Of a stretch of DNA of 64,000 nt, positions 8,948 through 19,846 are shown piece by piece. A model generated the notes under the pieces. It was not told where the DNA came from, made no database searches, and was given only the letters and a program-made list of their open reading frames with translations. This DNA is from Chondrus crispus (Eukaryota; Rhodophyta; Florideophyceae; Gigartinales; Gigartinaceae): positions 40,849 to 104,848 of the forward strand of contig NW_005178998.1 of assembly GCF_000350225.1 (NCBI RefSeq), given 5' to 3'. Each line of letters starts with the position of its first letter. Position 1 is the first letter of the stretch. Made by a program: the position numbers and the translations under genes.

Positions 8948-11449
8948 CTAACCCGAAACCCAGTCTGAGACCCTATCGATGTGGTATGCTATCGCTCCGC
9001 GTAAATCTTCTGCGGCGTTAAGGAAAGTTAATCCTCGAAGTGGAGCAAGCAACGCGTGAGCAGCCATCGCCTGTACGGCTTCAGTGTAACAGCTGGCAAG
9101 AACACCATCGACGACGATGTCTCCACGAGCTGTTTGTGGGTTGTAAAGGCCGACTCCGATACTTGCATGGATACTTTCAATGGTCTCGTTTCTACTTGTC
9201 CACAAGTCATTCTGCAGTACCATTGTAGTGATCAGATCACCTTGGCAAGCTTCTTTGGCGCGTAGCAATATACCATTCACTGGTAAAATGTGGCCTGGGG
9301 TAAGAGTAACAGATAGTCCCGCTGCAGTTGTCAACGTAATAAACCGTGCTCGAGCAAATGGGTCCGAATGTGTGAAGGCTATGACGGATGAATATTCGCC
9401 ACTACCGGCAAGCACTCGGTCTCCTATAACGAGCTCCGAGATTTTTACGGCCTCACCACTCTCAAGCTGTACAGTTGCGGCCTTCGGAAAGCATGTGCTC
9501 GTCCCGTCAACGTTGTCTCTGCCGTTCTCACCATCGCCAATTTGGTTGGCAGGATTGTTAGAAGAGGTTATGCTGGACGGTGCCGGAGGAGCCCCACCTT
9601 GTGACACAGTTGGAGTCGGAGTCGGAGTAGATGAAGACGATATCAATGACCCTGGAGTAACCGTCGTCGCGATTGTTTGAGGAGCTGATGTGTCTGGCAC
9701 GTTCGTAGAAGAGATATTGGGTGTTGGTGTCGTCGTCGGTGCGGGTGTCGGGGGTGCCGAAGGGTTGATAAAACTAGACGGTATCAGAAGCCCCACTGGC
9801 GAACTGGATGAAGACATTGACTTTGATGGGGTAGCTTGCGCTGAGATAAAAGGAGAGTTTGAGCTGGACGGGAATGCCGCGGGTGGGTTGAGCAGAGAGT
9901 TGGACGGTGACGGAGTTGCCCGCAGTGGGCTCGGAAGATCCGTTGACGGAGATGGGATCGCCTGCGGTGCGCTGGAATGGGAGTTGGATGGAGCAGATGT
10001 TACCTGCGGTGAGTTGGTAGGGGTGTTTGACAAAGTAGGTGTTACCGTTGGTGAGTTGGTAGGGGTGTTTGACAAAGAAGGTGTTACCTGCGTTGAGTTG
10101 GTAGGGGCGTTTGACAAAGAAGGTGTTATCTGCGGTGAGTTGGTAGGGGCGTTTGACAAAGAAGGTGTTCCCTGCGGTGAGTTGGTAGGGGTGTTTGGTG
10201 TTACCTGCGGTGAGTTGGTAGGGGCGTTTGACAAAGAGGGTGTTACCTGCGGTGAGTTGGTAGGGGTGTTTGACAAAGTAGGTGTTACCTGCGGTGAGTT
10301 GGTAGGGGTGTTTGACAAAGTAGGTGTTACCTGCGGTGAGCTGCTTCCAGAGGTTGATGGGAAGGACGTCACCGGTGATGAATTGGAAGGTTGTGAAATT
10401 GGAGAAAATGACAAGGCGGCGGACACCAAAGCGGATGGTGAACTTGTCATCGACGTCAACGCAATAGCCGTGGGTGTTGGAAGGACTGACGAAGAAGGCG
10501 ATTCCGAAATCTGCGGTGAGATGGATACGGATGGCAGAGCACTCGGCGTTGCGCTAGGGGTCGGTAGGCCCGAGATAGAAGGGCTTGATGGCTCCGATGA
10601 GGACGGCTGTGAGGAAGGCAATACAGAAGCAGTGAATCAATAGTTATTCGGAAGGCAATAATGCGAGGGCAGCAGAGATGGTTAGTGGCGGTTCAGGAAG
10701 AAGATGTGCACATGTTGAAAAGCAATACATACTGTTGGAGACGGACTGTCCGACGGCCTTGCGATATCGTTCATCACATTGCTCACATCGACATCAACTC
10801 GGTAAATACATGTGCTTCCTTCCCGGACCGAAATCATGTATCGAATGTTGGCCAAGAGAGGTAAAGACAAACGCCTGGGCTCTCCACTTACCACCTTCAC
10901 CACCACGGACAAGGGCGTTGTTGTCGACTCATCAAAGAAAATGAACGTTTCCTTGCCCGTGAACCATGTAACCTCACACTCTCGAGGTGTATCGCTTAGG
11001 GAGACATAATACGTTTTCCCCCGCAAGTGGGCACTTAGATCGTCGAACAAGACAGTTGAGTATATATCATCCTTCATGTTGCTTTTCACCGTGGATAGTG
11101 TTTCCCCTTCAAGATTAACCGAAGAAGCGAGTGTCATCTCCCCATTATCCGTGCAGGGCCGAGCTTTTCCTTTTTCAGATCCAATCATCATATCACCATG
11201 AGAAATGATGAGGGTTTGGTTTACTCGTGTTGGGACTGCTTTGTACTCAATCACCTCAGGGCAGTCCTCAACAGAACCACTCTTATATTGCGTCATCAAC
11301 TCGTAGTTAGCGATAAACTCGTTCGGAGAAAATGCTCGAACGCTCGTGAGATTGCTTTCAGCCCATGCAACAACAACTCGACGTTGAATTATAGCCATAA
11401 TGACGATGAAGTACACCCTTTGTGCGTATTTGCTTGCCCTTGAAAACAT
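8948..11449 (-). CDS. Secreted protein with mucin-like linker and C-terminal Hedgehog-type Hint domain
   Basis: Two exons on the minus strand, 11449-10733 and 10606-8948, joined in phase 0 across a 126-nt GT-AG intron; 791 residues. Residues 1-32 look like a signal peptide (hydrophobic VYFIVIMAII, possible cleavage after AWA). Residues about 33-225 are a beta-rich region I do not recognise. Residues about 225-600 are almost entirely Ser/Pro/Thr with a tandem 14-residue repeat. Residues 611-791 are a Hint domain of the Hedgehog (Hog) kind: catalytic Cys in CFPKAATV, GDRVLAG, the block-B motif LTPGHIL with Thr and His, and VVDGVLASCYT with the second conserved Cys. The tail AYHIDRVSDWV resembles the Hog C-terminus. 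The expected activity is self-cleavage before Cys611, perhaps with transfer of the N-terminal part to a lipid. The first ATG (11449) is preferred because the upstream frame lacks another ATG. Confidence 0.85.
10001..10345 (-). repeat. 42-bp coding minisatellite in the Hint protein linker
   Basis: About eight tandem copies of a 42-bp unit, each encoding 14 residues of the type SPQVTPTLSNTPTN on the minus strand. One unit near 10190-10205 is shortened in frame. The array lies inside the Ser/Pro/Thr linker and keeps the frame, so repeat number can vary without breaking the protein. Confidence 0.9.
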
Positions 11450-12787
11450 TTTGGAAGAAGAATGGACTTGGATACTGCGCGACAATACGCGGATTTTTTA
11501 AGCCTCTGACAAGAATGGCTTCGTTCAATTCTCAAGAAATATGAATGAGGTGGTTTTCTGACTTGTTTAGACAAGAGAAAAAAGTAGGCGATTGCAGATT
11601 GTAACAATACCGCGTTTGTGTTTCTCAAAACAAATCTGGTTTTAAGAAGTCTCGGTTTCAAGCAGAGACCATGAATCCCAGTATGAGTGCAGGTCTCCAC
11701 AGAAAATTTCCGGGCACCACCAACAGCAAGCGATGCCCAGGTTGTTGGAATGCACCATGTAGATTCATGTTTGATATTGGTGCATCAAGAAATTTGCCAC
11801 GTACGAGCGATAGTGACAAATTCAAACTTGTCGGGAAGGATGTATTTTTGAAAGAAAGAAGCATTGCGTAGACAAGAATGTCGAACTGTTATATTGTCGC
11901 TCTTCACCACCGATATTAAATCAGCAAATTTTATAGATATGTTCACATTCATGGCAGCGGCCGGTCGAGTCTAATCTGGCACTTCGAAAACTTTTGGCAG
12001 GCTCTCTTGAAATACAAATGCACTGATGCTGCTCCAGCCGAAGTGTTTCGAAAATTAAGAATCCTGTCGTCATTCCATGCACATTAACAGGCACATATCA
12101 GCGTCACCTTGGTTCGAAAATAATGCTAAACACCGAAACCATCCAAATTTTCCGAGTCGTGTATCTCATTCCTATTCTGCATTATTCATCATACAGTATA
12201 TTTGCTTTCTCTTGTTGGGACCAAACATACGGTCTCAGTGGTTCTCTCTAGAAAGACACTGAAATGAATTTTAATATATTAAAATATGCTCACTAAACTC
12301 ATGAATCCCTCAACCAGAATCGTCGAGAGCAGTGTTCTGCTTACGTAATGCTTACGTAATGCCCACCCCAGGGCGAGTATATCACCAGGTGCTATGCATC
12401 TCTATCCCTCTCAATGTGGTATACCTTGTAGTCTTGTGTCTAAAACAGAAGTTTAACATCATTTAGAGTGTTTCATCATTCTATATCTGCGCTCGCGTTT
12501 TGTAATATGTGTTCTCATCAGTTGAAGTACGGTAGGTCATGGTCAATCCGAGAACACAAAGTATGAGAACAATATTTGCGAGCTTCTTGTACTTTAAAAG
12601 CGCACTTTAGTAAGCTCTTGACCCGCTCATAAACATCAATTTTGCGTCTAAACACGGCCATGCCTTTTGACTTTCAAAAGTGATAGAATTGTATTTCAGA
12701 ATGAAAAGCTCTGAGCCTCAGGCTCGGTCTAAACAGAGATGCACATTGATGTATTGAGGAAGTGACGTACAGGGGGGTCGCGATATA
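11450..12787. other. Intergenic AT-rich region, no gene recognised
   Basis: About 1.3 kb upstream of the Hint gene. Only short frames without recognisable content. A short direct repeat (TGCTTACGTAA twice) lies near 12340-12360. The first few hundred bases should hold the Hint gene promoter. Confidence 0.5.
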
Positions 12788-13036
12788 GTGCCATCTTTGT
12801 TAGTGCCAGCTCCGATATATGCTACCTTTCTGCGGGTGGCACGAATTTTGAGCCAAAACGAAGGGTCTCCAGAGAGGCAGTTGGATGGACGTACTGCCCG
12901 AGAGCCGCTGCCGCCGCGGAAAGATATTATGCAGTTGCTAACTCGAATAGAGACTATAGTGGAAAAAGGCAGGGTCGATGATGCAATTGGACATCTGCAA
13001 AAGTGTAGGCTGGCATTTATGGCTGCGAAAAAGTAG
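12788..13036 (+). CDS. Possible coding fragment upstream of the PIF/Harbinger transposase
   Basis: An open stretch of 82 codons without a clear ATG at its 5' end. The last 40 codons encode a charged helical segment (ITMQLL-like start, then VEKGRVDDAIGHLQKC) ending in a lysine-rich tail, similar in style to C-termini of the Myb-like accessory proteins carried by PIF/Harbinger elements. It lies 300 bases upstream of the transposase on the same strand, so it may be the remnant of that element's second gene. This is weak evidence and it could be chance. Confidence 0.25.
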   Translation: MPSLLVPAPIYATFLRVARILSQNEGSPERQLDGRTAREPLPPRKDIMQLLTRIETIVEKGRVDDAIGHLQKCRLAFMAAKK

Positions 13037-13342
13037 GAAGTCAATGCGACGGCTCGGCAGCTACTAGTAACAGAAATGCTTGATTAGACTTGAGTCTGTA
13101 GTAGACCTTTAGTGCAACTATCCGTCCTTCAGTTTAAGGTTTACGCAACAAGAGTTTCACCAATAAATGTGAGAAATAGCGATATGATAGAGACTTATGA
13201 AAATGATGAATTTTAGAACAAGAGCAAGTGTAGACATTTGTTTACGCAAAATTCACTTGAATATGTACGTAGGAGTATAACTTAGACCCCTCTGCTCTGT
13301 GCGTCCTCAAAGAGCCGATCTCGAGACTCTCTGGCACGCACC

Positions 13343-15137
13343 ATGGTGCTCGGGCGACAAAAAGACCACACAAAGCAGGCGGTTTGCTCACAAATTGCGG
13401 GGTGGACTACTTTGCTACCTCACATCTTCAAAAAAAGGAATGAGGATCCTGTATCAGCGCTCTCATCTAACTGCCTTTTAGCTGGTGTGCTGCTCGAGAT
13501 TCACAGCAGCTGTGTAGAGCATTGCATGCAGCTTAAGCGCTCAAGGGAGATACAGCTCACCTCATTTGTTGACCACAGATATGATCATCTTTCTAACGAG
13601 TGTTTGCTCGCCATGTTTCGCTTCACACGTGCCGATATTTCTCGCATCGTCGCGTACGTAGCGTGGCAAACCGAGCGATACCGCACGAAACGTAATCGCT
13701 ACGCCGCGAGCCCGCTTCTGGTTACGTGCATCATTTTGCGTCGCTTGGCTTCTCCAAACAGATGGAAAGACTTAGAAAGCCTGTTTGCTCTCCATACGTC
13801 ACATCTTTCGGAACTGTTTTGGGAGAGTGTATCTTGTTTGTGGAGAAGCGGGTTGATCTTGTTATGGGGAACGTACACAAGCCCTTTTGGAAAGAACGCC
13901 ATCAAGACTATTCGATAGCCGTTTTGGACAATAGTCATGCGCTGGACAACGTTGTTGCTTTTATCGACGGAACCAACTTGGCTGTTCCGAGGCCCGGTGG
14001 TCATGATATCGACCAACGCGTGAGCTACAATGGACATAAGCCGAAACATGCGGTGAAATTTCAAGCAATGACAACGCCGTGTGGCCTTTCTATGCATCTA
14101 TCAGGTCCATTAGAAGGGCGAATACATGACTGGACCATGTATATGCAAAGCGGGCTTGATTCTACGCTTCAAGAGGCGTTTGAATGGGACGGAAAACAGT
14201 TCGTCTGCTACGGGGACTCAGAATACAGCTCTAGATCGTTTCTGTTTGTCCCTTTTTCCGGGTCAAACCTGTCTCCTGAGCAGCGAGCATTCAATACGGC
14301 TATGGCAAGGTCTGGGGTGACTGTTGAGTGGTATTTTCGGGAAGTGAAGCGGTACTGTACTTTTGTGGATTTTAAGCGGATGCTGCGATTGAAGGAAAGC
14401 GCAGTAGGGACCTTGTACATCGCAGCGGTATTTCTTACTAACGCACGGAACTGTGGGCATGCGAATGCAATATCGCAGTACTTTAGGTGCGTGTAGTATA
14501 ATCACCCCCAACGACGAGGGGGGTGAGTACTGACAGTTCGGAAAGACCCCGATCGGCGGGAAGACAGAAGCACGGCCCACCCACGGTACCGAGCACGGGC
14601 TCGAGGTAGCGGTGGTACAGCGGGATCGGGGAGGACGCGCGCACGCGCGAGCGGTTCTACGCCTCGACGCCCCGGAGCGGTACTGGGTGACGATCCAGTA
14701 CCGACGGGCGGAGGTGAAGGCGGCTCGTGGGCGTGCTACGCGCGTCCTCAACCCGTGCGCGGTGCGACTCCTAGGTAAAACGGACGGAAGTACCTAAAAG
14801 TAAGCGGGCGGACCAAGGTGGAGGATCCTTGACAAGTCCGTGCTTGTCCTCCTCCACCGCCGGCGGTCCGCTCATATTTAATGTACATTGTAGTCTATCA
14901 TAACTCTACAGTAGTGCCGGTCGACCGACACTGTAACGCTGTCAGCCGTCGGGGCTGACAGTCCACGTGTAGTACGCGTCCCGTACACGTGGGGGACACG
15001 TGTGTGCGCGCGTAGCTGTAAGGCTCGTGCCTTACTGTCGCTGATCTAATCCTAATCTAATTTCCGAATTTCCGTTTGGGGTTATACCACACTGCGTACC
15101 TCCTTCGCTGGAGGAGTATATGCTGCACCGGGAATAA
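13343..15137 (+). pseudogene. PIF/Harbinger-like DDE transposase, frameshifted and split by a solo LTR
   Basis: The N-terminal part is read from ATG 13343 and the rest from the next frame, with a one-base shift between about 13820 and 13840. The second part carries the three catalytic sites of the DDE_Tnp_4 type: FIDGTNL (Asp, near 13963), YGDSEYS (Asp, near 14211) and VEWYFREVK (Glu, near 14324). The frame runs to 14491, where a 600-bp LTR is inserted so that the LTR supplies a stop codon. After the LTR (from 15097) the same frame resumes as PPSLEEYMLHRE and stops at 15135-15137, the kind of ending seen in this family. The gene therefore encoded a cut-and-paste transposase of roughly 390 residues and is now dead. 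Terminal inverted repeats were not found by eye. Confidence 0.85.
14492..15091. mobile_element. Solo LTR (Gypsy-type), 600 bp
   Basis: It begins TGTAGTATAATC and ends GTTATACCACA, giving inverted termini. It is flanked by GTGCG on the left (14487-14491) and CTGCG on the right (15092-15096), a 5-bp target duplication with one mismatch. Much of its length resembles the LTR at 59977-60675: the CACCCCC start, the block around CGCCTCGACGCCCCGGAG, the sequence around GTCCGCTC-ATATTTAAT, and the CTGTCAGC stem near 14940. No internal retroelement sequence is attached, so it is what LTR-LTR recombination leaves. It sits inside the transposase frame at 13343-15137. Confidence 0.88.
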
Positions 15138-15859
15138 GAATGATTTGGTGTGAGTTGGTTGAGGATAGGGGCGGGGGGTCGGGGGGCGGGGCCCCCCGGA
15201 AAAATGGAAGGAGTTAAGAGCTGCGGGGACCCGCTGTTTACATCGCCGCTGGTACATACAAACACGCACACTTACTAAGTGTATGCAATGGGCACACCAT
15301 CCGTGCTTGCTCCTGACTGTGACCATCCCTTCTCGCGCTTCGCCTGGGAGCTGCGCAGTGGTTCGAGACGTCCACGCGTGACGAGTGGCCTAATTGCCGC
15401 TACAGAGCTGAGGGCCGTTTGCTCGTTGTGCACGGATTCGTGCGATACAGTACAGTATCTGCGTTGGAGTGCCGAGGAATTAGTGAAGTAAAGGGTATTG
15501 CGCTCGTGTGCCGCGCAGAAACAGCGCGCATGGATGATTTTTGGGACTCCTCGCGGTTCGAGGAGGGCGGCGGGTGCGATTCCAACTGGCGTGGTGTGTC
15601 TCACGACCTGTGCCGACGCGCGAGCGTTGATGATAACCAGAACGTTCGTTCTCCCTCGCCGGCCCAAGTGCTTGCGCTTGCAAGGCGTGACGCATGCCGC
15701 GCACGCCAGCGATGAGCCACCGCGGGCGGATAGGAGGCAATACAGTACCGTCTCGTACTGAATAGTGAGCTGTCACTTTCGCACACGCACCTTGGCGACG
15801 AGGATCATCACCACATCTACTCCGGCTCATTCTATGCCTCTGTCCCGCCATCGCAACAC
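15138..15859. other. Unassigned GC-rich spacer
   Basis: About 720 bases after the transposase remnant. A run of G between 15165 and 15205 is notable. No coding frame was recognised. Confidence 0.45.
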
Positions 15860-16510
15860 CATCTTACGGGATCTCCCGTCTGCAGTCACTCTTCTTCCTT
15901 CCCCGAAGATGTACTTGATCATTCTTCCCACGCGAGGTACCCACTGATTTCTCCTTCCGCAGCCTCCCCGCTGCACCACCGTAGCGGCGTCGTTCTGCTC
16001 CACAAACACACGCCATGGACCGATGAGAAGCGACGACTTTCCATCGCCCACGGCACGCAGCCGCCCACGACACGCAGCACACCCAACCGTGTCCCTCCCT
16101 CCCTCCATCTCTTTCCCAGTCCCTCGTCTGTATCGACGTTCCGCATTAAAATCGTGCGGTCAGTTCGTCCCGGACGCAAACGATCACCGTCCGCCGACCA
16201 CGCCATGCACCGAAACTGCGTGCCATGTCCCTTGAGCGAGCCGCCCACCTCTACCCTTCCCACACCCCATATTGTCATGCTCCCGTCGCGTCCTCCACAC
16301 GCAATCGTGTTAACACGACTTCAACTGTCACACACCACCCCGCACATCGCAGCCCAATCTTTGCGACCCCTTTTGCTGCCATGACCCCCTTGCCAGTCTA
16401 CTACTTTCATATCGTCACCCTGTCGTCCGTTCGTCCAGACACCACTCGGCCTCCGTCCGCCAACCACGCCAAGCACAACACCGAACTGCCATGTCCCTCA
16501 AGTTTGTCTC
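15860..16510 (-). pseudogene. Decayed WD40-repeat gene
   Basis: Minus-strand translation in changing frames gives at least three WD40-like units: GHGSSVLCLAWLADGGRV followed by DDRVTI (16501-16408), GHGTQFRCMAWSADGDRL followed by DRTILMRNVDT (about 16237-16130), and GHGWVCCVSWA followed by GVCLWSR (about 16105-15990). Each has the GH near the start, the SADG-like turn and the W/L-W end of a WD40 blade. The units sit in different frames with stops between them, so this is not a functional beta-propeller. Tandem WD40 arrays of this kind often belong to NACHT/NB-ARC proteins, but no such domain is visible here. Confidence 0.7.
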
Positions 16511-16940
16511 CCGCAGCATCAGTACCCCCATACACTGCCCGCACTGTCCTGTTCTCCAGATGTGGCCCGCCTTACGTCCGCCGGCCACTCCTCACATATA
16601 ACCCAATCGCAATGTCCTTCCAGCGCACGTCCTAAGGTCTCGCCCGGATCCCGTCCCTCGACCTTGTGACACACTCCCTTGTGTTTCGAAAAACGTATAA
16701 AGCACTCAACCTCGGCGCTTCAGAAAATCATCTTCAGCCAGCGACTAAACAATACTGCCGCTCTTTGTCATTCTGTCACTATGTTCCTGCCGTCGCGTAT
16801 GCTGCGACTTTTTGATGAAGTTGTGCTCCACAAACCAATTGGTCTGAGAGACATAAGCCTCTCGGCAAATTAGAATGAGGTATTCATAGAGAAGGGTGGA
16901 CGCGCAATGATTTCAAGCAAACCTTTTATTTGTAATAGGA
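16511..16940. other. Spacer between WD40 remnant and Myb-like gene
   Basis: About 430 bases. Nothing recognisable beyond a possible further decayed WD40 unit at the left side. Confidence 0.4.
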
Positions 16941-17816
16941 TTACAGGTTCACGCTTCCTTGCTTCGAGAGCAGTGTTGTGACTAGGTAAAGGACGGACTG
17001 CATCTGCTTGCCATTCTGTTCCATCATGCTACTCATGGAGTTGCGGTACGCTGCTAGCTCGCTTGCACGCTGCGCACGCTTCTCTTCGCGTTCTTGACGG
17101 TCTGCATATCTCTGAGTTGCTTCGCCCTCAGCAGTTTCGCGTGCAAAAGCAAGCTTCTGTTGCTCTAGATCGAATCGGGCAGTTTCAGATTCGCGAAGCG
17201 CCACGCTGATTGCTTGCATCCCATCTCCTACGGCTGCACGGCGTGTTTTGGGCGGACTTTCATCGTCAGAACTCTCTCGCTTTCGACGACGACGCTTCCC
17301 ACGTAACTCATTCAAGACGAGCTCTTGACCCGCAGCAACCTTTTTTTGCTCCTGTTCCATACGTTCTTTCATATCCCCATCCTTCTTTGCTTCCACATCT
17401 TTCTTCGCCTCGACAATATCTGCAAGGAGCTCATCCAGCTCACCTATCTCGCATCCAACACCAGAACGCACCCTATCTTTTGCATCTCGCTTCACAAACT
17501 GCTCCACCAGTTTCTTGAAACGATTTTGAATGTGTTTACCTGTTGACTGGTGCGCGAAGTTGGGATTGGAGTTTGCCTTGACAGCAGCAGCTTCAAAACG
17601 TGCCAGCGTCTCGCCATGGGGTGCAACGTGCGCCTCAGCCGCGTCCACCTCTTGAGCAATTATGAGGTCTTCGTTGCTCGTAAACTTCGATTTGCGGCCT
17701 GGTTTTGATGCTGACCGAGGAGCGGTACTCAAAACTACGGTTTGGGATCCTGGTGTCACTTGCGTGATAGTTGGGCTGCCCTCTTCGACGGGCAGCTCTT
17801 CCAAAACGTTTGCCAT
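16941..17816 (-). CDS. Myb/SANT-like DNA-binding protein of a Harbinger-like element
   Basis: Intact 291-aa frame starting at ATG 17816. Residues about 42-115 resemble a Myb/SANT-like (trihelix) domain: KSKFTSNEDLIIAQEV opens the first helix and HIQNRFKKLVEQFVKR the third. A basic cluster GKRRRRKR at about 173-180 is a likely nuclear signal. Residues about 205-275 are a long charged helix with coiled-coil character. In PIF/Harbinger transposons a Myb-like protein of this sort works with the transposase, helping its nuclear import and binding to the element ends. The transposase at 18623-19846 is on the same strand 0.8 kb upstream, which fits this pairing. It could also be an unrelated host trihelix protein. 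Confidence 0.7.
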   Translation of the reverse strand: MANVLEELPVEEGSPTITQVTPGSQTVVLSTAPRSASKPGRKSKFTSNEDLIIAQEVDAAEAHVAPHGETLARFEAAAVKANSNPNFAHQSTGKHIQNRFKKLVEQFVKRDAKDRVRSGVGCEIGELDELLADIVEAKKDVEAKKDGDMKERMEQEQKKVAAGQELVLNELRGKRRRRKRESSDDESPPKTRRAAVGDGMQAISVALRESETARFDLEQQKLAFARETAEGEATQRYADRQEREEKRAQRASELAAYRNSMSSMMEQNGKQMQSVLYLVTTLLSKQGSVNL

Positions 17817-18622
17817 GATCGGTGTGACGGTGGGTTGTGGGGTGTGCTGCGTTTTTGCTGTTTCAATTCGTTTGCCGTAGTAGTCAAGATGCCGTTTCCC
17901 GCCAATACAGTTCGTGAAACGACTTCACAAACTCGTCATAATTCACATTTGTTTGCCCCTCTTGATTTGCGAATTTCGCAAATGGGCTTGCCACGTGGAC
18001 AGGCATTGCCAAAAAAACGAAAATCAATTTACCATATTGGTTTGCGTAAACACTATAGTCTGTGACGACCTCTATTGGTAATGAGTGTCGGTGTCATGAC
18101 GACAGCGGCTGGCGATGTCCAGTATCCCTGTTTCTACCCTTCAGCTTCATCTTTGTGTCAAACATTTGACATGTCCTCAAACCAACAATTTATTTTTAGT
18201 TTCCATCCTCATTGTTCACATACATGCATGCAAGCAAACATAGGCATTTTTTTCGAAGGAGATGGAGTAATTACGCAATGGCATAGTATACAGCATGTAT
18301 TCGCGCCAAGCTCGAATCGAAACACGACAAACTTTGGCGCGTTTGAGCGCGCTTGCGATCTTATCAGCCATTTACACGTGCCCATTAGGTCTCTAAGGTA
18401 AATAATCAGTTTCAAAGCAGTTGATTGGAACTGTCTCAAGTGCCAAGCCAAAAACGAAGTGTGAAATAGCGCAGAAAGAATATAAATGTTTGTACACACG
18501 CAAAAATATATGATTGGAGATCGGGTGAATACGCAAACACCCTTTCATTTGTAAATTTGTTTATGAGTACCCAAACCAGCGCTCTATACGTATTTCAGGC
18601 CCCCGAACAGCCACAGCTACTT
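17817..18622. other. Spacer inside the Harbinger-like element
   Basis: About 800 AT-rich bases between the Myb-like gene and the transposase remnant. No gene seen. It should hold the promoter of the Myb-like gene and the 3' UTR of the transposase. Confidence 0.45.
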
Positions 18623-19846
18623 TCATGGCTGGAAGTCATCACATGAGGGGGCCATTGTGCGAAATTGAACATCCATGCGCTGACGACTTCTTTGTCGGTA
18701 GCGTTCTTGCGCCCTTTTCCTCGTTTCCCTTTGTTGCTCGCCGATAGCATATTGACGATTCTTCATCCTTCCGAAGGCTTGGACATCTTCTGCTCGTAGC
18801 CGATTCCAACGCACATGCATGTTTGTGAGCCCAACACACATTTGGAAGAACTTTTCATAATTCTTCTCACTCCATCGAAACTTCGAAGCCACTACAGTCC
18901 AGAGGCCGCACATGCGCCCAAAGAAATTCTCCACAATGATCCGATCCCCTGCGACCTTTCGGTTAAAAATCTCGTCCTTTGCTGCAAGATCTCCGTTTCG
19001 AGGTTTCTTTTGCGGGGTAATAGTTCGTAGAAATTCACCTCCCCCTCGGTAGCCTTTGTCAGCAAGCACATCCCACTGGTCCGGATACTTGTCGACCAGC
19101 AAGCCAATATTGTTTGCAACGTTATCCTCTCCACTTTTCGTCAACGCAACCTTATGAAAATTTATCATGTCGTGGTAGATGTCGATATCCGATACAGACC
19201 CCGGGTAATGGCTACTGCAACCAACCGCAATTCCAATCGGGAGCGCAGAGACTTCGAGCTTATGGACATAGAGCTTATTTTTTCCACTGAAGTACTTTTT
19301 GCCTTCCTGCATGACACCCGTCGGCCTGTTAGCTTGCTGAAATGTGACGTCCGTTGCGTAGCGAGCATACGGGAAACTCTAAAAAGGTCGGCGATTGTCT
19401 ATTACTCTTCCCATTCCCCAGCGCTTGCCAAAAGACGTAACATATCGGTGGTAAATCTCCTCTGAAACGATTTCCATATAACCCATGATGAGACGTTCAA
19501 ACGTCGGCCCCTTGATGTCGAACATTTTCCCCAGAAAGTCCCATTGGCCTCCATGTTTTACCACTACCAATAGCATGACCATGACGTTTTTCGCCTTGTA
19601 TGCCGACTTCCTCCCTCTCCCTGTGTTCCAAATTTGGAGAATATGATCTTTAAAATGGCCCCAAATTGTTCGATACTGAGCTGCACTGAAGTTGGTAAGC
19701 TGAAGAATGGTCGCTGATCCGCCGTTACTGTAAAAGGTATCAAAAATGGGGGAGTCGGAGTCAGAAACTTCGTCAGAGTCGGGACGGTCCAGCTCCGAGC
19801 CGTAGTCTTCCAGCTCTTGTTGGCGAGTTAATGCGGCATCTGCCAA
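18623..19846 (-). pseudogene. Harbinger-like DDE transposase with one in-frame stop
   Basis: One reading frame on the minus strand, interrupted only by TAG at 19379-19381. Before the stop lies the N-terminal region (FSAAQYRTIWGHFKDHI, then QWDFLGKMFDIKGPTF). After it the catalytic core begins at once with FPYARYATDVTFQ (first Asp), then RPTG, KYFSGKNKLYVHK, HYPGSVSDIDIY, VLADKGYRGG (second Asp) and RIIVENFFGRMCGLW (Glu). These are the hallmarks of the DDE_Tnp_4/IS4-like transposases common in oomycete and algal genomes. The C-terminus is Arg-rich. The N-terminal start is unclear because the open frame has no ATG near 19846. A 27-nt intron covering the stop would keep the frame, but is implausibly short next to the 74-126 nt introns seen elsewhere. 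Confidence 0.85.

Noticed and set aside
9180..10643. Plus-strand frames opposite the Hint protein, including a 317-codon Val/Gly/Asp-rich one
   Set aside because: They are the antisense of the Ser/Pro/Thr repeat; the minus strand has the signal peptide, splice sites and Hint motifs.
15138..15860. Possible RNA gene or small ORFs in the GC-rich spacer
   Set aside because: No tRNA-like cloverleaf or conserved motif could be built by eye.
19379..19405. A 27-nt GT-AG intron removing the TAG in the Harbinger transposase
   Set aside because: Far shorter than the 74-126 nt introns in this window; a simple nonsense mutation is more likely.
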